9,410 bases of DNA from Alphaproteobacteria bacterium. GTDB lineage: Bacteria > Pseudomonadota > Alphaproteobacteria > Kiloniellales > J153. Location: contig RFLL01000107.1 of the NCBI GenBank assembly GCA_003693905.1, positions 1 through 9,410 of the forward strand, read 5' to 3'. Below are positions 1-7,009 of the stretch, one piece after another. Under the pieces are notes generated by a model. The model saw only the letters and a program-made list of their open reading frames with translations, was not told the DNA's origin and did not search any database. How positions within the stretch are numbered: the stretch's first letter is position 1; every line of letters begins with the position of its first letter. The translations under genes and the position numbers were made by a program.

Positions 1-1447
1 CCTGCCCCGAGGCGGCAGCGCAACGACCGCGCCACGGGTCGAGATTGCGCCTCTGCCCAGCGACCAGGAAATTGCCGCACAGGCCGAAATCGCCCGCCTC
101 AGCGCCCGGCTGGCGGAAACAGAGCAGGCCTTGAGCACGGCCCGGCAGGCCGCCGCCGAAGCCGAGGACCTGCGCCAACGTCTGGCCGCGGCTGAAGCGC
201 AAATCGCCGAGTTGTCGGCCGCCGCCGAAGCGACGCAACTGCGCCAATCCCTGGCCGCCGTGCAACGTGATCTTGCCGATGTACGCCGGGCGCTGGCTGC
301 CACCGTTGCGGAGCGCAACACCTTGAACGCCGGGCTCGCCGACGCGCAGCGAAAGGTTGCAGAGCTGAGCCGGGAGCTCGAAGAGCGTCGCGGCGAGGCG
401 GCGCGTCTGGCCAAAGCCGTCACGGCCGCCGAGCAGGCGGCGCAGGAAGCCCGCGCGGCCCAACGCAAAGCCGAACGGGCACGCCAGACCGCAGCGGCGG
501 AACTGGCCGCCGCCGGCGATCGCATCGCCGCCCTGGAAGCCGAGGCAAAGGCGAGTGCTGCGGACGTGGTACGCCTTGGCGCCGAGCTCGACAACGCCAA
601 CGAGGCCGTGCGCCGCGCCTCGGCCGAGGCCCAGGCTGCCCGCGAGGCGGCGGCCCAAAATGCAACCGAGCTGGAAAAGACGCAGGCGCGCCTTGCGGAA
701 CTGAGCCAGGCCGAAGCCGCGGCGCGCCAGGAGGCCGAGCGCCTTGCCCGATCCTTGAAGGCAGCCCGGGGGGAGATCGAAACGCTGCGCACCACGGCCG
801 AGGCCCGCGAAGCGGACGTGAACACTCTCACCCGGCGGCTGGACGCCGCCGCGACCGAAGCCGGCGCCCTCAAGGACCGCCTGGCAACGGCGCAGCGCCG
901 GATCGAAGAACTGACGGCGCGCGCCGCCGCCGCCGCTCTGCGTGCCACCGACAGCGAGGCGGCGCTGAAAAAAGCAACCGCAGCCGCCGCCGAGACGGCA
1001 GCGCTACGCCGGAAGCTCGAAGCCGCGCAACGCAAAATCGCCGCCCTGACCACGGCAGCACCAGCCTCTGCGCTCGCCACGGAAGCATCGGCCCCGCAAC
1101 CGGCCGCGCCGCCTGCGGCCGCGGCCCCTCTCAAGACCGCCTCGCCCGCCTCACCCGGACCCGGCGTCGATCACCTGATCCGTCGCGGCACGGAGCTTCT
1201 CAAGAACGGAGACATCGTCTCCGCGCGCCTGTTTTTCGAGCTCGCCGCTGATCAGGGTTCGCCGGCCGCCTTTACCGCCGTCGCCGCCACCTACGATCCG
1301 AAGATGCTGGACGAGCTCGGTGTTCTGGGGGTGGTCGCCGATCCGGCACATGCCGAGGTCTGGTACCGGCGGGCGATCGAGCGCGGCGACGCAACCGCCC
1401 GCACCCGCCTGGAGGACATGCAGCACTATCTCGCCGCCGGCCGCTGA
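1..1447 (+). CDS. Ala/Glu-rich coiled-coil protein with C-terminal Sel1/TPR-like domain (5' end outside window)
   Basis: The reading frame is open from base 2 to a TGA at 1445-1447, giving 481 visible residues. The true start lies upstream of the window; an internal TTG at 131 is not a convincing start because the same coiled-coil composition continues before it. Visible residues about 20-350 are an almost unbroken run of Ala, Glu, Arg, Gln and Leu with heptad-like spacing, typical of a long coiled coil. An Ala/Pro-rich linker follows (about 352-390). The last ~90 residues (LIRRGTELLKNGDIVSARLF onward, ending WYRRAIERGDATARTRLEDM) look like the helical Sel1/TPR-like unit found at the C-terminus of many alphaproteobacterial envelope or scaffolding proteins. 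No enzymatic motif is visible. The N-terminus is missing, so a signal peptide, membrane anchor or N-terminal catalytic domain cannot be excluded. It converges on the TAXI gene with only 29 bases between stops and no clear terminator. Function is unknown; scaffolding or protein interaction is inference. Confidence 0.8.
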   Translation, partial: LPRGGSATTAPRVEIAPLPSDQEIAAQAEIARLSARLAETEQALSTARQAAAEAEDLRQRLAAAEAQIAELSAAAEATQLRQSLAAVQRDLADVRRALAATVAERNTLNAGLADAQRKVAELSRELEERRGEAARLAKAVTAAEQAAQEARAAQRKAERARQTAAAELAAAGDRIAALEAEAKASAADVVRLGAELDNANEAVRRASAEAQAAREAAAQNATELEKTQARLAELSQAEAAARQEAERLARSLKAARGEIETLRTTAEAREADVNTLTRRLDAAATEAGALKDRLATAQRRIEELTARAAAAALRATDSEAALKKATAAAAETAALRRKLEAAQRKIAALTTAAPASALATEASAPQPAAPPAAAAPLKTASPASPGPGVDHLIRRGTELLKNGDIVSARLFFELAADQGSPAAFTAVAATYDPKMLDELGVLGVVADPAHAEVWYRRAIERGDATARTRLEDMQHYLAAGR

Positions 1448-1476
1448 ACCCGGCCACCGGCAGCGCCCAGCGGTTC

Positions 1477-2610
1477 CTACTGCAAAGCCTGTGCCTGCCG
1501 AGCCTGCCACATCAGGAACAGATCGAACAGCATGCGCCGGTCCTCCTCGGATTGCAGGCGGCTGGCGACATCCGGCGCCTGGGTTGCGAGAAATTCCTCG
1601 AACGCCTGACGCATGGCCCCGTCTCCGAACATCGCATTGTTGCGCAGCCAAGCCTCGGCCGGCGCGAAGCGGGTCCATCCCGGGACCGTTGCGCTCAGGC
1701 TGACCTCGCGCCATTTCGGATGCCGCGGCGGCTTCTGAAACTCGCCGAAGCGACTGAAGAAAGCCTCGATGAAGCGTGCCACCTTGGCATGCCGGGGGTG
1801 GTCCTGGGGCCAGTTGTAGACCGCCATCACCGCACCGACCGCCAGCGTGCGCACCGCGGTGCCTGCGGGAATGAGGTTCGGGTAGTCCTCGGCCGTCAGC
1901 CGCGAAGGCAGATAGGTATCGAGAATCTTGGGTGTCAGCGGCACTTCCAGAAAGTGCAGCGGCGTCCCCGCGGCGATGTCCTTGAACAAGGCGGTCGGCT
2001 TGCCGGAAACGTAGACCGTGGCCGCGATCTCGCCGGACTTGACCTTTTCCACCGCCAGCGCCTGATCGAAGCTGGTGGGGATGATGGCAATACCGAGGGT
2101 TTCGAAAACCAGGGTGGCAGTGATGAACGTGCCGCTGCCGCGCACCCCGATGTTGACCTTGCGCCCGGCCAGATCCTCGATGCGGGCGATGGAGCGGCCA
2201 GCGAGCAGGTGCAGTTCCTCGTTGTACAGCTTGGTGATATAGCGGATGCGCCGGTCGATGTTGGGGTGCCGCCCCTGGCGTTTGACGAAGGCAAAGACGT
2301 CGGATTGGACGATTCCGATGTCGATCCCGCGCAGATAAAGAATGTCGTCGATGTTCTGCAACGATCCCTTGCCCATGATGGCGAGAATGCGCAGATCGTC
2401 GCTGTCGAGAACGTTGGCCAGATCGGCGGCGATGCGAATGTAGGTGCCGTTGATGCCGCCGGATATGATTCCGACCGTGCCTTTGTTGATCCGCTCGCGG
2501 TAGGTCTCTCCCGGTTGCGGCGCCGGCTGTGCCGATTGGGCCGCGGCCTGGGCGGCGGAAATCGCGCCCAGAACAAGGGCCACACAAACCCGGATCGTGG
2601 TTCGAAGCAT
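1477..2610 (-). CDS. TAXI-family TRAP transporter solute-binding protein
   Basis: This encodes a 377-residue exported protein. Residues 1 to about 24 form a signal peptide (MLRTT, hydrophobic VCVALVLGAISA, then an AQAAA cleavage-type region). The mature part carries TAXI features: GIISGGINGTYIRIAADLA at 47-65, corresponding to the family's Gly-rich N-terminal ligand-site segment, and VNIGVRGSGT at 152-161, matching the usual Gly-Ser-Gly-Thr loop. TAXI proteins bind small organic anions or amino acids in the periplasm and deliver them to a fused DctQM-type permease. ATG at 2608-2610 is chosen, although the frame is open far upstream, because it starts the signal peptide and has AGGGAG 9 bases before it. 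No TRAP membrane component is visible, so it is an orphan receptor here. The C-terminal ~100 residues, rich in Trp, Phe and Arg, extend past the core fold. Ligand unknown. It may belong to the hutF-mttB unit or be transcribed alone. Confidence 0.87.
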   Translation of the reverse strand: MLRTTIRVCVALVLGAISAAQAAAQSAQPAPQPGETYRERINKGTVGIISGGINGTYIRIAADLANVLDSDDLRILAIMGKGSLQNIDDILYLRGIDIGIVQSDVFAFVKRQGRHPNIDRRIRYITKLYNEELHLLAGRSIARIEDLAGRKVNIGVRGSGTFITATLVFETLGIAIIPTSFDQALAVEKVKSGEIAATVYVSGKPTALFKDIAAGTPLHFLEVPLTPKILDTYLPSRLTAEDYPNLIPAGTAVRTLAVGAVMAVYNWPQDHPRHAKVARFIEAFFSRFGEFQKPPRHPKWREVSLSATVPGWTRFAPAEAWLRNNAMFGDGAMRQAFEEFLATQAPDVASRLQSEEDRRMLFDLFLMWQARQAQALQ

Positions 2611-2619
2611 GGGGCTGCA

Positions 2620-2625
2620 CTCCCT
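2620..2625 (-). promoter_or_regulatory. Shine-Dalgarno site of the TAXI gene
   Basis: On the minus strand this reads AGGGAG, 9 bases before the ATG at 2610. It decides the start: the same frame stays open about 390 bases further upstream, but only this ATG combines a ribosome-binding site with a signal peptide. Confidence 0.6.
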
Positions 2626-2635
2626 GTGTTTTTGT

Positions 2636-2650
2636 GGGCGCACCACGCCC
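2636..2650. other. Small perfect hairpin upstream of the TAXI ribosome-binding site
   Basis: GGGCG at 2636-2640 and CGCCC at 2646-2650 form a 5-bp stem with a 5-base loop. On the minus strand it lies 10 bases before the AGGGAG ribosome-binding site and is followed by an A-rich run, not a T run, so it does not look like an intrinsic terminator. It might influence translation of the TAXI mRNA. A 5-bp stem can arise by chance in GC-rich DNA. Confidence 0.3.
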
Positions 2651-2659
2651 CCGGTCCTG

Positions 2660-2708
2660 CGGCCTTTCCCGCCTCCCCTTGGAACCGGGAGGCCCGGGGA
2701 AAAGGCCG
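2660..2708. repeat. Strong imperfect inverted repeat (hairpin) in the mttB-TAXI gap
   Basis: The left arm 2660-2677 (CGGCCTTTCCCGCCTCCC) pairs with the right arm 2687-2708. Paired blocks are GGCCTTT/AAAGGCC at the base, CCC/GGG in the middle and GCCTCCC/GGGAGGC at the top, about 18 bp in all. Two small bulges (2694-2696 and 2700) lie in the right arm and the loop is 9 bases. It sits in the 209-base gap after mttB and before the TAXI gene. There is no T run on either strand, so it is not a standard intrinsic terminator. It could be a partial or Rho-assisted terminator, an RNA-stability element giving mttB and TAXI different mRNA levels, or one copy of a dispersed REP-type palindrome. Only a genome-wide search could separate these. 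Confidence 0.6.
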
Positions 2709-2819
2709 GCACGCCCAGTGCGTTCGACGCTTCCTGCGTCGGCCTTGTTGTGCCCGGCGATGGTAGCAAATTGCCGCAATGGCGGCCAGCCGCGCCCGCA
2801 GCAGCACCCGTCCGTGCCC

Positions 2820-4352
2820 TCAGGCGCCGCGGGCGCCCCCCTCGCGGCGACGGCGTTCGACGAAATCGTCGAGTTCGTCGCGGATCGCCGGATCGAGCGG
2901 CGGCGGTTCGTAGCGCGCCAGCAGAGTCCTGCAGACCTGCGCTGCACGCTGCGTTGCCGTACGGGCTCCGGCCTCGACCCAGGTTTCGTAGTTGCGCCAA
3001 TCGGATATCAGCGGCTGATAGAATGCCGTCTCATAGCGGGCCAGAGTGTGCGCCGTGCCGAAGAAGTGCCCGCCCGGCCCGACCTCACGGATCGCTTCCA
3101 GCGCCAACGTCGCCTCGTCGACCACGATCGGTTGCAGGAACTCGGCCATCATCTGCAACAGCTCGGCATCCAGCACCATTTTCTCAAACGATGCGCACAG
3201 GCCCCCTTCCAGCCACCCGACCCCGTGCAGAACGATCCCGGCGTGGCCCATGACGGCGGCCCACAGGGACATCTCCGATTCATAGGCTGCCTGTGCATCG
3301 ACCAGATTGGCCGCGTTGGCGTTGGAGGAGCGATACGGCAGACCATAACGCCGTGCCATCTGGCCTCCGGCCAGGGTCGCGCGCACATATTCCGGTGTTC
3401 CGAACGCCGGCGCCCCCGATTTCATGTCGACATTGGAGGTGAAGCCGCCATAGACCACCGGCGCCCCGGGATTGACGAGTTGAGCCAGGGTCAGCGTGGC
3501 CAGAGCTTCGGCGTTCTGCTGAGCCAGCGCACCGGCCAGGGTTACCGGGCTCATCGCGCCGGCCAGGGTGAACGGCGTTACCACCATGACCTGGTTGTGG
3601 CGCGCCATTTCGATCACGCCTTCGATCATCGGCCCGTCGAGGCGCAACGGCGAGGATGTGTTGACGACTGTAAACAGGCTCGGTTCGCGCAGCAGTTGCG
3701 CGTGCGAAATGCCGCGGGCGATGCGCGCCATTTCGATGGCATCGCGAATCCGCGCCCGCCCCAGGGAATAGCCGTAGAATACCTTGTCGGTCAGGGTGAT
3801 CATCGCCCGTATGGCGTCGAGGTGACGGGTCTGCGGCGGCAGATCGATCGGCTCCACCGGATAGCCGCCGAGCATGTGGACCACGTTCAGCGACTGGGCC
3901 AGGCGCAGCAGATTGCAATAATCGGCAAAATTGCCTGGTCGCCGGCCGCCCTCCAGATCCGACACGTTGGGCGCGCTGCCGACGGTGGCGAAGTTGACGT
4001 GACCGGCGCCAAGGGAAAGATGTCGTTCGGGATTGCGCGCGTGCAGGGTGCAGGTCGATGGTGCGCGGGCGATCGTTTCCAGAATCAGAGCGCGATCGAA
4101 GCGCACGCGCATGCTGCCCGCTTCGACATCGGCACCGGCGGCGGCCAGAATGTCCAGCGCCTCGGGATGCAGGAAATCCATCCCGATTTCTTCCAGGATG
4201 CGCATCGAGGCGTCGTGGATCGCCTCGACCTGCTCGGCGGACAGAATCTCGATCGGCGGATAGGGATTGCGCAGAGTTCGCCATGGCAATTGTGCCACGG
4301 CGTTCTCGGTGCGTGGCCCCCGTCCGCGACGTCGAGACGTCGTGCGCGCCAT
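2820..4352 (-). CDS. Trimethylamine methyltransferase (MttB) superfamily protein, non-pyrrolysine type
   Basis: This encodes 510 residues, close to the usual length of the family. MttB-family proteins fold as TIM barrels and move a methyl group from a methylamine or quaternary amine to a corrinoid protein. Archaeal MttB (trimethylamine) needs pyrrolysine, encoded by an in-frame amber codon. This frame has no internal stop, so it belongs to the non-pyrrolysine branch. Characterised members of that branch demethylate betaines: MtgB on glycine betaine, MtpB on proline betaine and MtcB on carnitine. Recognisable blocks are PFTLAGAMSPVTLAGALAQQ (260-279), GGFTSNVDMKSGAPAFGTPEY region (302-322), SSNANAANLVDAQAAYESE (342-360), GVGWLEGGLCASFEKM (377-392) and VGPGGHFFGTAHTLARYE (424-441). 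The C-terminal tail is charged (ERRRREGGARG). ATG at 4352 is chosen for its family-like N-terminus and the purine-rich ribosome-binding tract before it. No corrinoid protein gene is visible nearby. Substrate is unassigned; context suggests a histidine-linked quaternary amine, which is inference. Confidence 0.9.
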   Translation of the reverse strand: MARTTSRRRGRGPRTENAVAQLPWRTLRNPYPPIEILSAEQVEAIHDASMRILEEIGMDFLHPEALDILAAAGADVEAGSMRVRFDRALILETIARAPSTCTLHARNPERHLSLGAGHVNFATVGSAPNVSDLEGGRRPGNFADYCNLLRLAQSLNVVHMLGGYPVEPIDLPPQTRHLDAIRAMITLTDKVFYGYSLGRARIRDAIEMARIARGISHAQLLREPSLFTVVNTSSPLRLDGPMIEGVIEMARHNQVMVVTPFTLAGAMSPVTLAGALAQQNAEALATLTLAQLVNPGAPVVYGGFTSNVDMKSGAPAFGTPEYVRATLAGGQMARRYGLPYRSSNANAANLVDAQAAYESEMSLWAAVMGHAGIVLHGVGWLEGGLCASFEKMVLDAELLQMMAEFLQPIVVDEATLALEAIREVGPGGHFFGTAHTLARYETAFYQPLISDWRNYETWVEAGARTATQRAAQVCRTLLARYEPPPLDPAIRDELDDFVERRRREGGARGA

Positions 4353-4353
4353 G

Positions 4354-4373
4354 CCTCCTTCCTTCCCTCCCTC
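4354..4373 (-). promoter_or_regulatory. Purine-rich ribosome-binding tract of the mttB-family gene
   Basis: The 20 bases before the ATG on the minus strand are all A and G apart from the base next to the start codon. They hold overlapping Shine-Dalgarno-like words: GGGAAGG with an 8-base spacer and AAGGAGG almost touching the ATG. This fixes the start at 4352 although the frame stays open upstream, and suggests efficient independent translation after the 157-base gap from the preceding gene. Confidence 0.6.
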
Positions 4374-4509
4374 GATGCCTTCAGAATGGACAAGCGATGC
4401 CCTAATCCATACATCCGGCCGAGGCCGACAATGTGCCAGATTCGACCAAACCCGGCGCCGGCGCGACAGGCGGCAAAGTGCTGATTTTTCAGAACCGGCG
4501 CGGTCCGGC

Positions 4510-5526
4510 TCAGGCGTAGCGCAGGCTCTGGCCCAGGCCGAGGCGCCGCGCCTTGGCCAGCATCGCCGCCCCCAGAGCGATATCCGACAGCGACAGGCCG
4601 CGGTGCCAGAACACGATGGTTTCCTCGGGCCGCTCGCGTCCCGGGCGGGCACCGGTGACGATCTGGCACAGCTCGGCATGAAGCGTATCTGCGCTCAGCT
4701 TGCCGGCCTCGACATGGGCGCGCAGAGCGCCCAGCTTGCCGGTGCGACACTGCCCCCAATCGTCGACGACGATCTTGTCGGCCACGTCGCTCAGCGACAA
4801 TTCGACCGCGCTCATCGTGCCGTAAGGCACGACCAGATTACCCGGCTTGACCCAGGCGGTCCTGAACAGCGGTGCCGGCGCCGGCAGACGGGCGGCCTCG
4901 ACCTGAATATCCGCGCCCTCCAGACAGGCTTGCCACGAATCCACCGCACGTACCGGCTTGCCCAGATCCGCCGTCAGACGCGCGGCAAACGCTTCGCGGC
5001 TCTCGGCCCGGCGCGAATGAACGCGAATCTCGGCAAAATCGAACAACCGGTCGAGCAGGCGCACGTTCCAGTAGGCCGTGCCCCGGGCCCCGACGTGGCC
5101 GAGGATTCGCACATCGGAGCGAGCCAGGTACTTCGCCCCCAGCGCGGTCATGGCGCCGGTCCGCATCTCGGTGATCGAGGTCGCATCGAGCAGCGCCACC
5201 GGCATCCCGGTGCGCGGATCGAACAGATTGAGCAGCGCCATCTCCGACGGCAGGCCACGCTTGTAGTTGTCGACATAGTCGCCGACGATCTTCACCCCGG
5301 CCAAATCGAGCGGCGCGATATAGCCGCGCAGCACGTTGAAGTGGCCGCGGAACGCGGGATCGGGTTCGAGATGGACGCGCGGTTCGATGACCGTCTGCCC
5401 GCGGCCCTGGGCACGCAGGCCGTCCTCGACCGCGGTCAGGATCTCCTCGTCGCTCATCTCCAGGCGCGCGATATCGGGCCCGGATAGATAGGTGAAATGA
5501 ATGGCGCCACCGGACCTGGAAGTCAT
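4510..5526 (-). CDS. Ornithine cyclodeaminase / mu-crystallin family protein (divergent)
   Basis: This encodes 338 residues, typical for the family of NAD(P)-dependent enzymes that includes ornithine cyclodeaminase, archaeal alanine dehydrogenase, ketimine reductase and EutC-like ectoine proteins. Family landmarks are the substrate-site segment with Lys79 (LAGVKIVGDYVDNYKRGLP, 75-93), LLDATSITEMRTGAMTALGA (112-131) with Arg122, WVKPGNLVV (225-233) and IALGAAMLAKA (316-326). Two key places are unusual. The nucleotide-binding loop reads GHVGARG (143-149) instead of the common GxGxQA pattern. Where true ornithine cyclodeaminases have a catalytic Asp (GGD-type loop), this protein has GTMSA (236-240). 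It is therefore probably not a genuine ornithine cyclodeaminase; an imine reductase or amino-acid dehydrogenase is more likely. ATG at 5526 lies 7 bases after the hutF stop, so the two are almost certainly co-transcribed and translationally coupled. The ribosome-binding site is weak, which fits coupling. Substrate unknown. Confidence 0.87.
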   Translation of the reverse strand: MTSRSGGAIHFTYLSGPDIARLEMSDEEILTAVEDGLRAQGRGQTVIEPRVHLEPDPAFRGHFNVLRGYIAPLDLAGVKIVGDYVDNYKRGLPSEMALLNLFDPRTGMPVALLDATSITEMRTGAMTALGAKYLARSDVRILGHVGARGTAYWNVRLLDRLFDFAEIRVHSRRAESREAFAARLTADLGKPVRAVDSWQACLEGADIQVEAARLPAPAPLFRTAWVKPGNLVVPYGTMSAVELSLSDVADKIVVDDWGQCRTGKLGALRAHVEAGKLSADTLHAELCQIVTGARPGRERPEETIVFWHRGLSLSDIALGAAMLAKARRLGLGQSLRYA

Positions 5527-5533
5527 GGCGTTT

Positions 5534-6928
5534 TCATCCCGATAACTCGGCAACGACGCTCCGGTATGCCGCCAGCGCCGCTTCCTCGCGCGGGTGATAA
5601 CCCTCGCGCACGACCCAGCGCGCGCCAACCATCACGTCACGAACCGGATTGACGTTGCCGGCGAAGACCACGGCATCGAGCAGCACGTCCTCGCACCTGC
5701 CGACCAGGGTCGGCAGGGTGTCGTCGAGGACCACCAGATCGGCGCGGCCCCCGGCCGCCAGACGCCCGATCGGCCGGCCGAGCGCCTGCGCCCCGCCAGC
5801 CACCGCGGCCATGTAAAGACGCGCACCGACCGATACCCCGCCGCGGCCCCCGGCCAGAACATTGCGCCGTTGCAAGGTCAATCGCTGGCCGTATTCCAGC
5901 CACCGCAACTCCTCGATCGGACTGACCGACACGTGGCTGTCGGAGCCGATGCCGATCCGTCCCCCGGCGGCGAGGAACCCCGGCGCCGGAAACACGCCGT
6001 CGCCGAGATTGGCCTCGGTGGTCGGACACAGGCCGGCGACGACGCCGGAAGCGGCGACGCGGCGGGTTTCCTCCTCGCTCATGTGGGTGGCGTGGACCAG
6101 ACACCAGCGCCGATCGAGCGCAACATTGTCAAGCAGCCATTCGACCGGGCGCGCCCCGCACCAGGCGATGCAATCGCGCACTTCTTTCGCTTGCTCGGCG
6201 ATGTGGATGTGAACCGGTGCCGTGGGATCGAGGTTCTCCAGCCCCGTCAGGACGTGCGTCAGACCGCCTTGCGTCACTGCGCGCAGGCTGTGCGGCGCGA
6301 TGCCGATGCGCACCTGCGGATCGCCGCCGGCGGCCGCACGCGCGGCCTCGATCAGACGCAGGAAGCGGTCGGGATCGTTGAGGAAGCGCCGCTGGCCCTC
6401 GTGCGTCGGCGGCGCGCCACCGAAATCGCCGGCTTCGTAGAATACCGGCAGATGGGTGAGCCCAATGCCCGCGGCATCGGCCGCCGCCATTATTGCCTGC
6501 GACATCTCCGCCGGGTCGGCGTAGGGCACCCCGTCCGGCTGATGATGCAGGTAATGAAACTCCCCCACCCCCGTATAGCCGGCCTTGAGCATTTCGATAT
6601 AGAGCTGGGTGGCGATGGCCTCGACCTGGGCCGGGTTCAGACGCGCGACGAACGCGTACATCAGGGCGCGCCAGGTCCAGAAGTCGTCGTCCGCGGGGCT
6701 GGCGCGTTCGCTCAGACCGGCCATCGCACGCTGAAAGGCGTGGCTGTGAAGATTGGGCATGCCCGGAATGACCGGCCCTGCGGCACGCGGTGCCGCCTGC
6801 GCCTGCGGCTCCGTCGCATCGCGGTGCACCGCGGAGATGGTGCCATCGGCCGCAAATTCGAACAGAACATCGCGCGCCCACCCTTCGGGCAACAGAGCCT
6901 GCGCAGCGAACAGATGCGTTTCGGTCAC
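5534..6928 (-). CDS. hutF: Formimidoylglutamate deiminase (HutF)
   Basis: This encodes 464 residues of the amidohydrolase superfamily. HutF hydrolyses N-formimino-L-glutamate to N-formyl-L-glutamate plus ammonia in the five-step histidine pathway, in the cytoplasm. Metal and catalytic residues are visible: NLHSHAF with His61 and His63, HIHIAEQ with His240, His242 and Glu245, LVHATHM with His279, and GIGSDSHVS with Asp330. The order and spacing match those known for Pseudomonas HutF. CPTTEANLGDG (301-311) is a HutF signature that separates it from other deaminases of the superfamily. The start is GTG (6926-6928): no other plausible start precedes the conserved metal site, and the N-terminus begins the usual beta-strand domain. 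Only a weak GGAAA-type ribosome-binding site lies upstream. It is the first gene of the minus-strand unit and faces hutI across a 135-base divergent region, consistent with co-regulation. No broken motif is seen. Confidence 0.95.
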   Translation of the reverse strand: MTETHLFAAQALLPEGWARDVLFEFAADGTISAVHRDATEPQAQAAPRAAGPVIPGMPNLHSHAFQRAMAGLSERASPADDDFWTWRALMYAFVARLNPAQVEAIATQLYIEMLKAGYTGVGEFHYLHHQPDGVPYADPAEMSQAIMAAADAAGIGLTHLPVFYEAGDFGGAPPTHEGQRRFLNDPDRFLRLIEAARAAAGGDPQVRIGIAPHSLRAVTQGGLTHVLTGLENLDPTAPVHIHIAEQAKEVRDCIAWCGARPVEWLLDNVALDRRWCLVHATHMSEEETRRVAASGVVAGLCPTTEANLGDGVFPAPGFLAAGGRIGIGSDSHVSVSPIEELRWLEYGQRLTLQRRNVLAGGRGGVSVGARLYMAAVAGGAQALGRPIGRLAAGGRADLVVLDDTLPTLVGRCEDVLLDAVVFAGNVNPVRDVMVGARWVVREGYHPREEAALAAYRSVVAELSG

Positions 6929-6941
6929 GGGACAGCGGTTT

Positions 6942-6950
6942 CCGTATGAC
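6942..6950. repeat. Direct repeat copy 1 (CCGTATGAC)
   Basis: CCGTATGAC, followed by AG, lies 13 bases before the hutF start codon on its upstream side. An identical 9-mer occurs at 6997-7005, 55 bases away, near five helical turns. Two exact copies in 135 bases of non-coding DNA suggest a paired protein-binding site. Confidence 0.45.
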
Positions 6951-6977
6951 AGCGGTGGCGGTCGATGGCGGAACAGT

Positions 6978-7005
6978 TTGCGGCGCCGAGCTTATGCCGT
7001 ATGAC
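6978..7005 (+). promoter_or_regulatory. Candidate sigma-70 promoter of hutI
   Basis: A TTGCGG -35-like hexamer (6978-6983) and a TATGAC -10-like hexamer (7000-7005) are separated by 16 bases. Transcription would start near 7012, inside the TGTACA palindrome and about 50 bases before the hutI ATG. The hexamers are imperfect matches, so this is only a candidate. Confidence 0.35.
6997..7005. repeat. Direct repeat copy 2 (CCGTATGAC)
   Basis: This is the second exact copy of the 9-mer, followed by TG. It overlaps the candidate -10 box of hutI, so a protein bound here would block that promoter. Confidence 0.45.
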
Positions 7006-7009
7006 TGGA

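Noticed and set aside
1448..1476. Bidirectional terminator between the coiled-coil gene and the TAXI gene
   Set aside because: Only a 4-bp ACCG/CGGT pairing with a large loop is possible and there is no T run on either strand.
2611..2819. Glycine-type riboswitch or sigma-54 promoter in the mttB-TAXI gap
   Set aside because: The conserved riboswitch core is not seen, and TGGC/TTGC words on the minus strand have the wrong spacing for sigma-54.
1151..2947. Long minus-strand open frame overlapping the TAXI gene and the coiled-coil gene
   Set aside because: Its translation is rich in Arg, His, Gly and Pro with no recognisable domain; it is an off-frame shadow of GC-rich coding DNA.
2820..4352. 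Pyrrolysine-dependent trimethylamine methyltransferase
   Set aside because: There is no in-frame amber codon; the frame is continuous, which places it in the non-pyrrolysine branch.
2529..4484. 651-codon plus-strand open frame opposite the mttB-family gene
   Set aside because: The opposite strand has clear MttB motifs over the whole span; this frame has shadow-like composition and no domain.
4267..6949. Two plus-strand open frames of 406 and 451 codons opposite the cyclodeaminase and hutF genes
   Set aside because: Both mirror well-supported minus-strand genes and show no family features.
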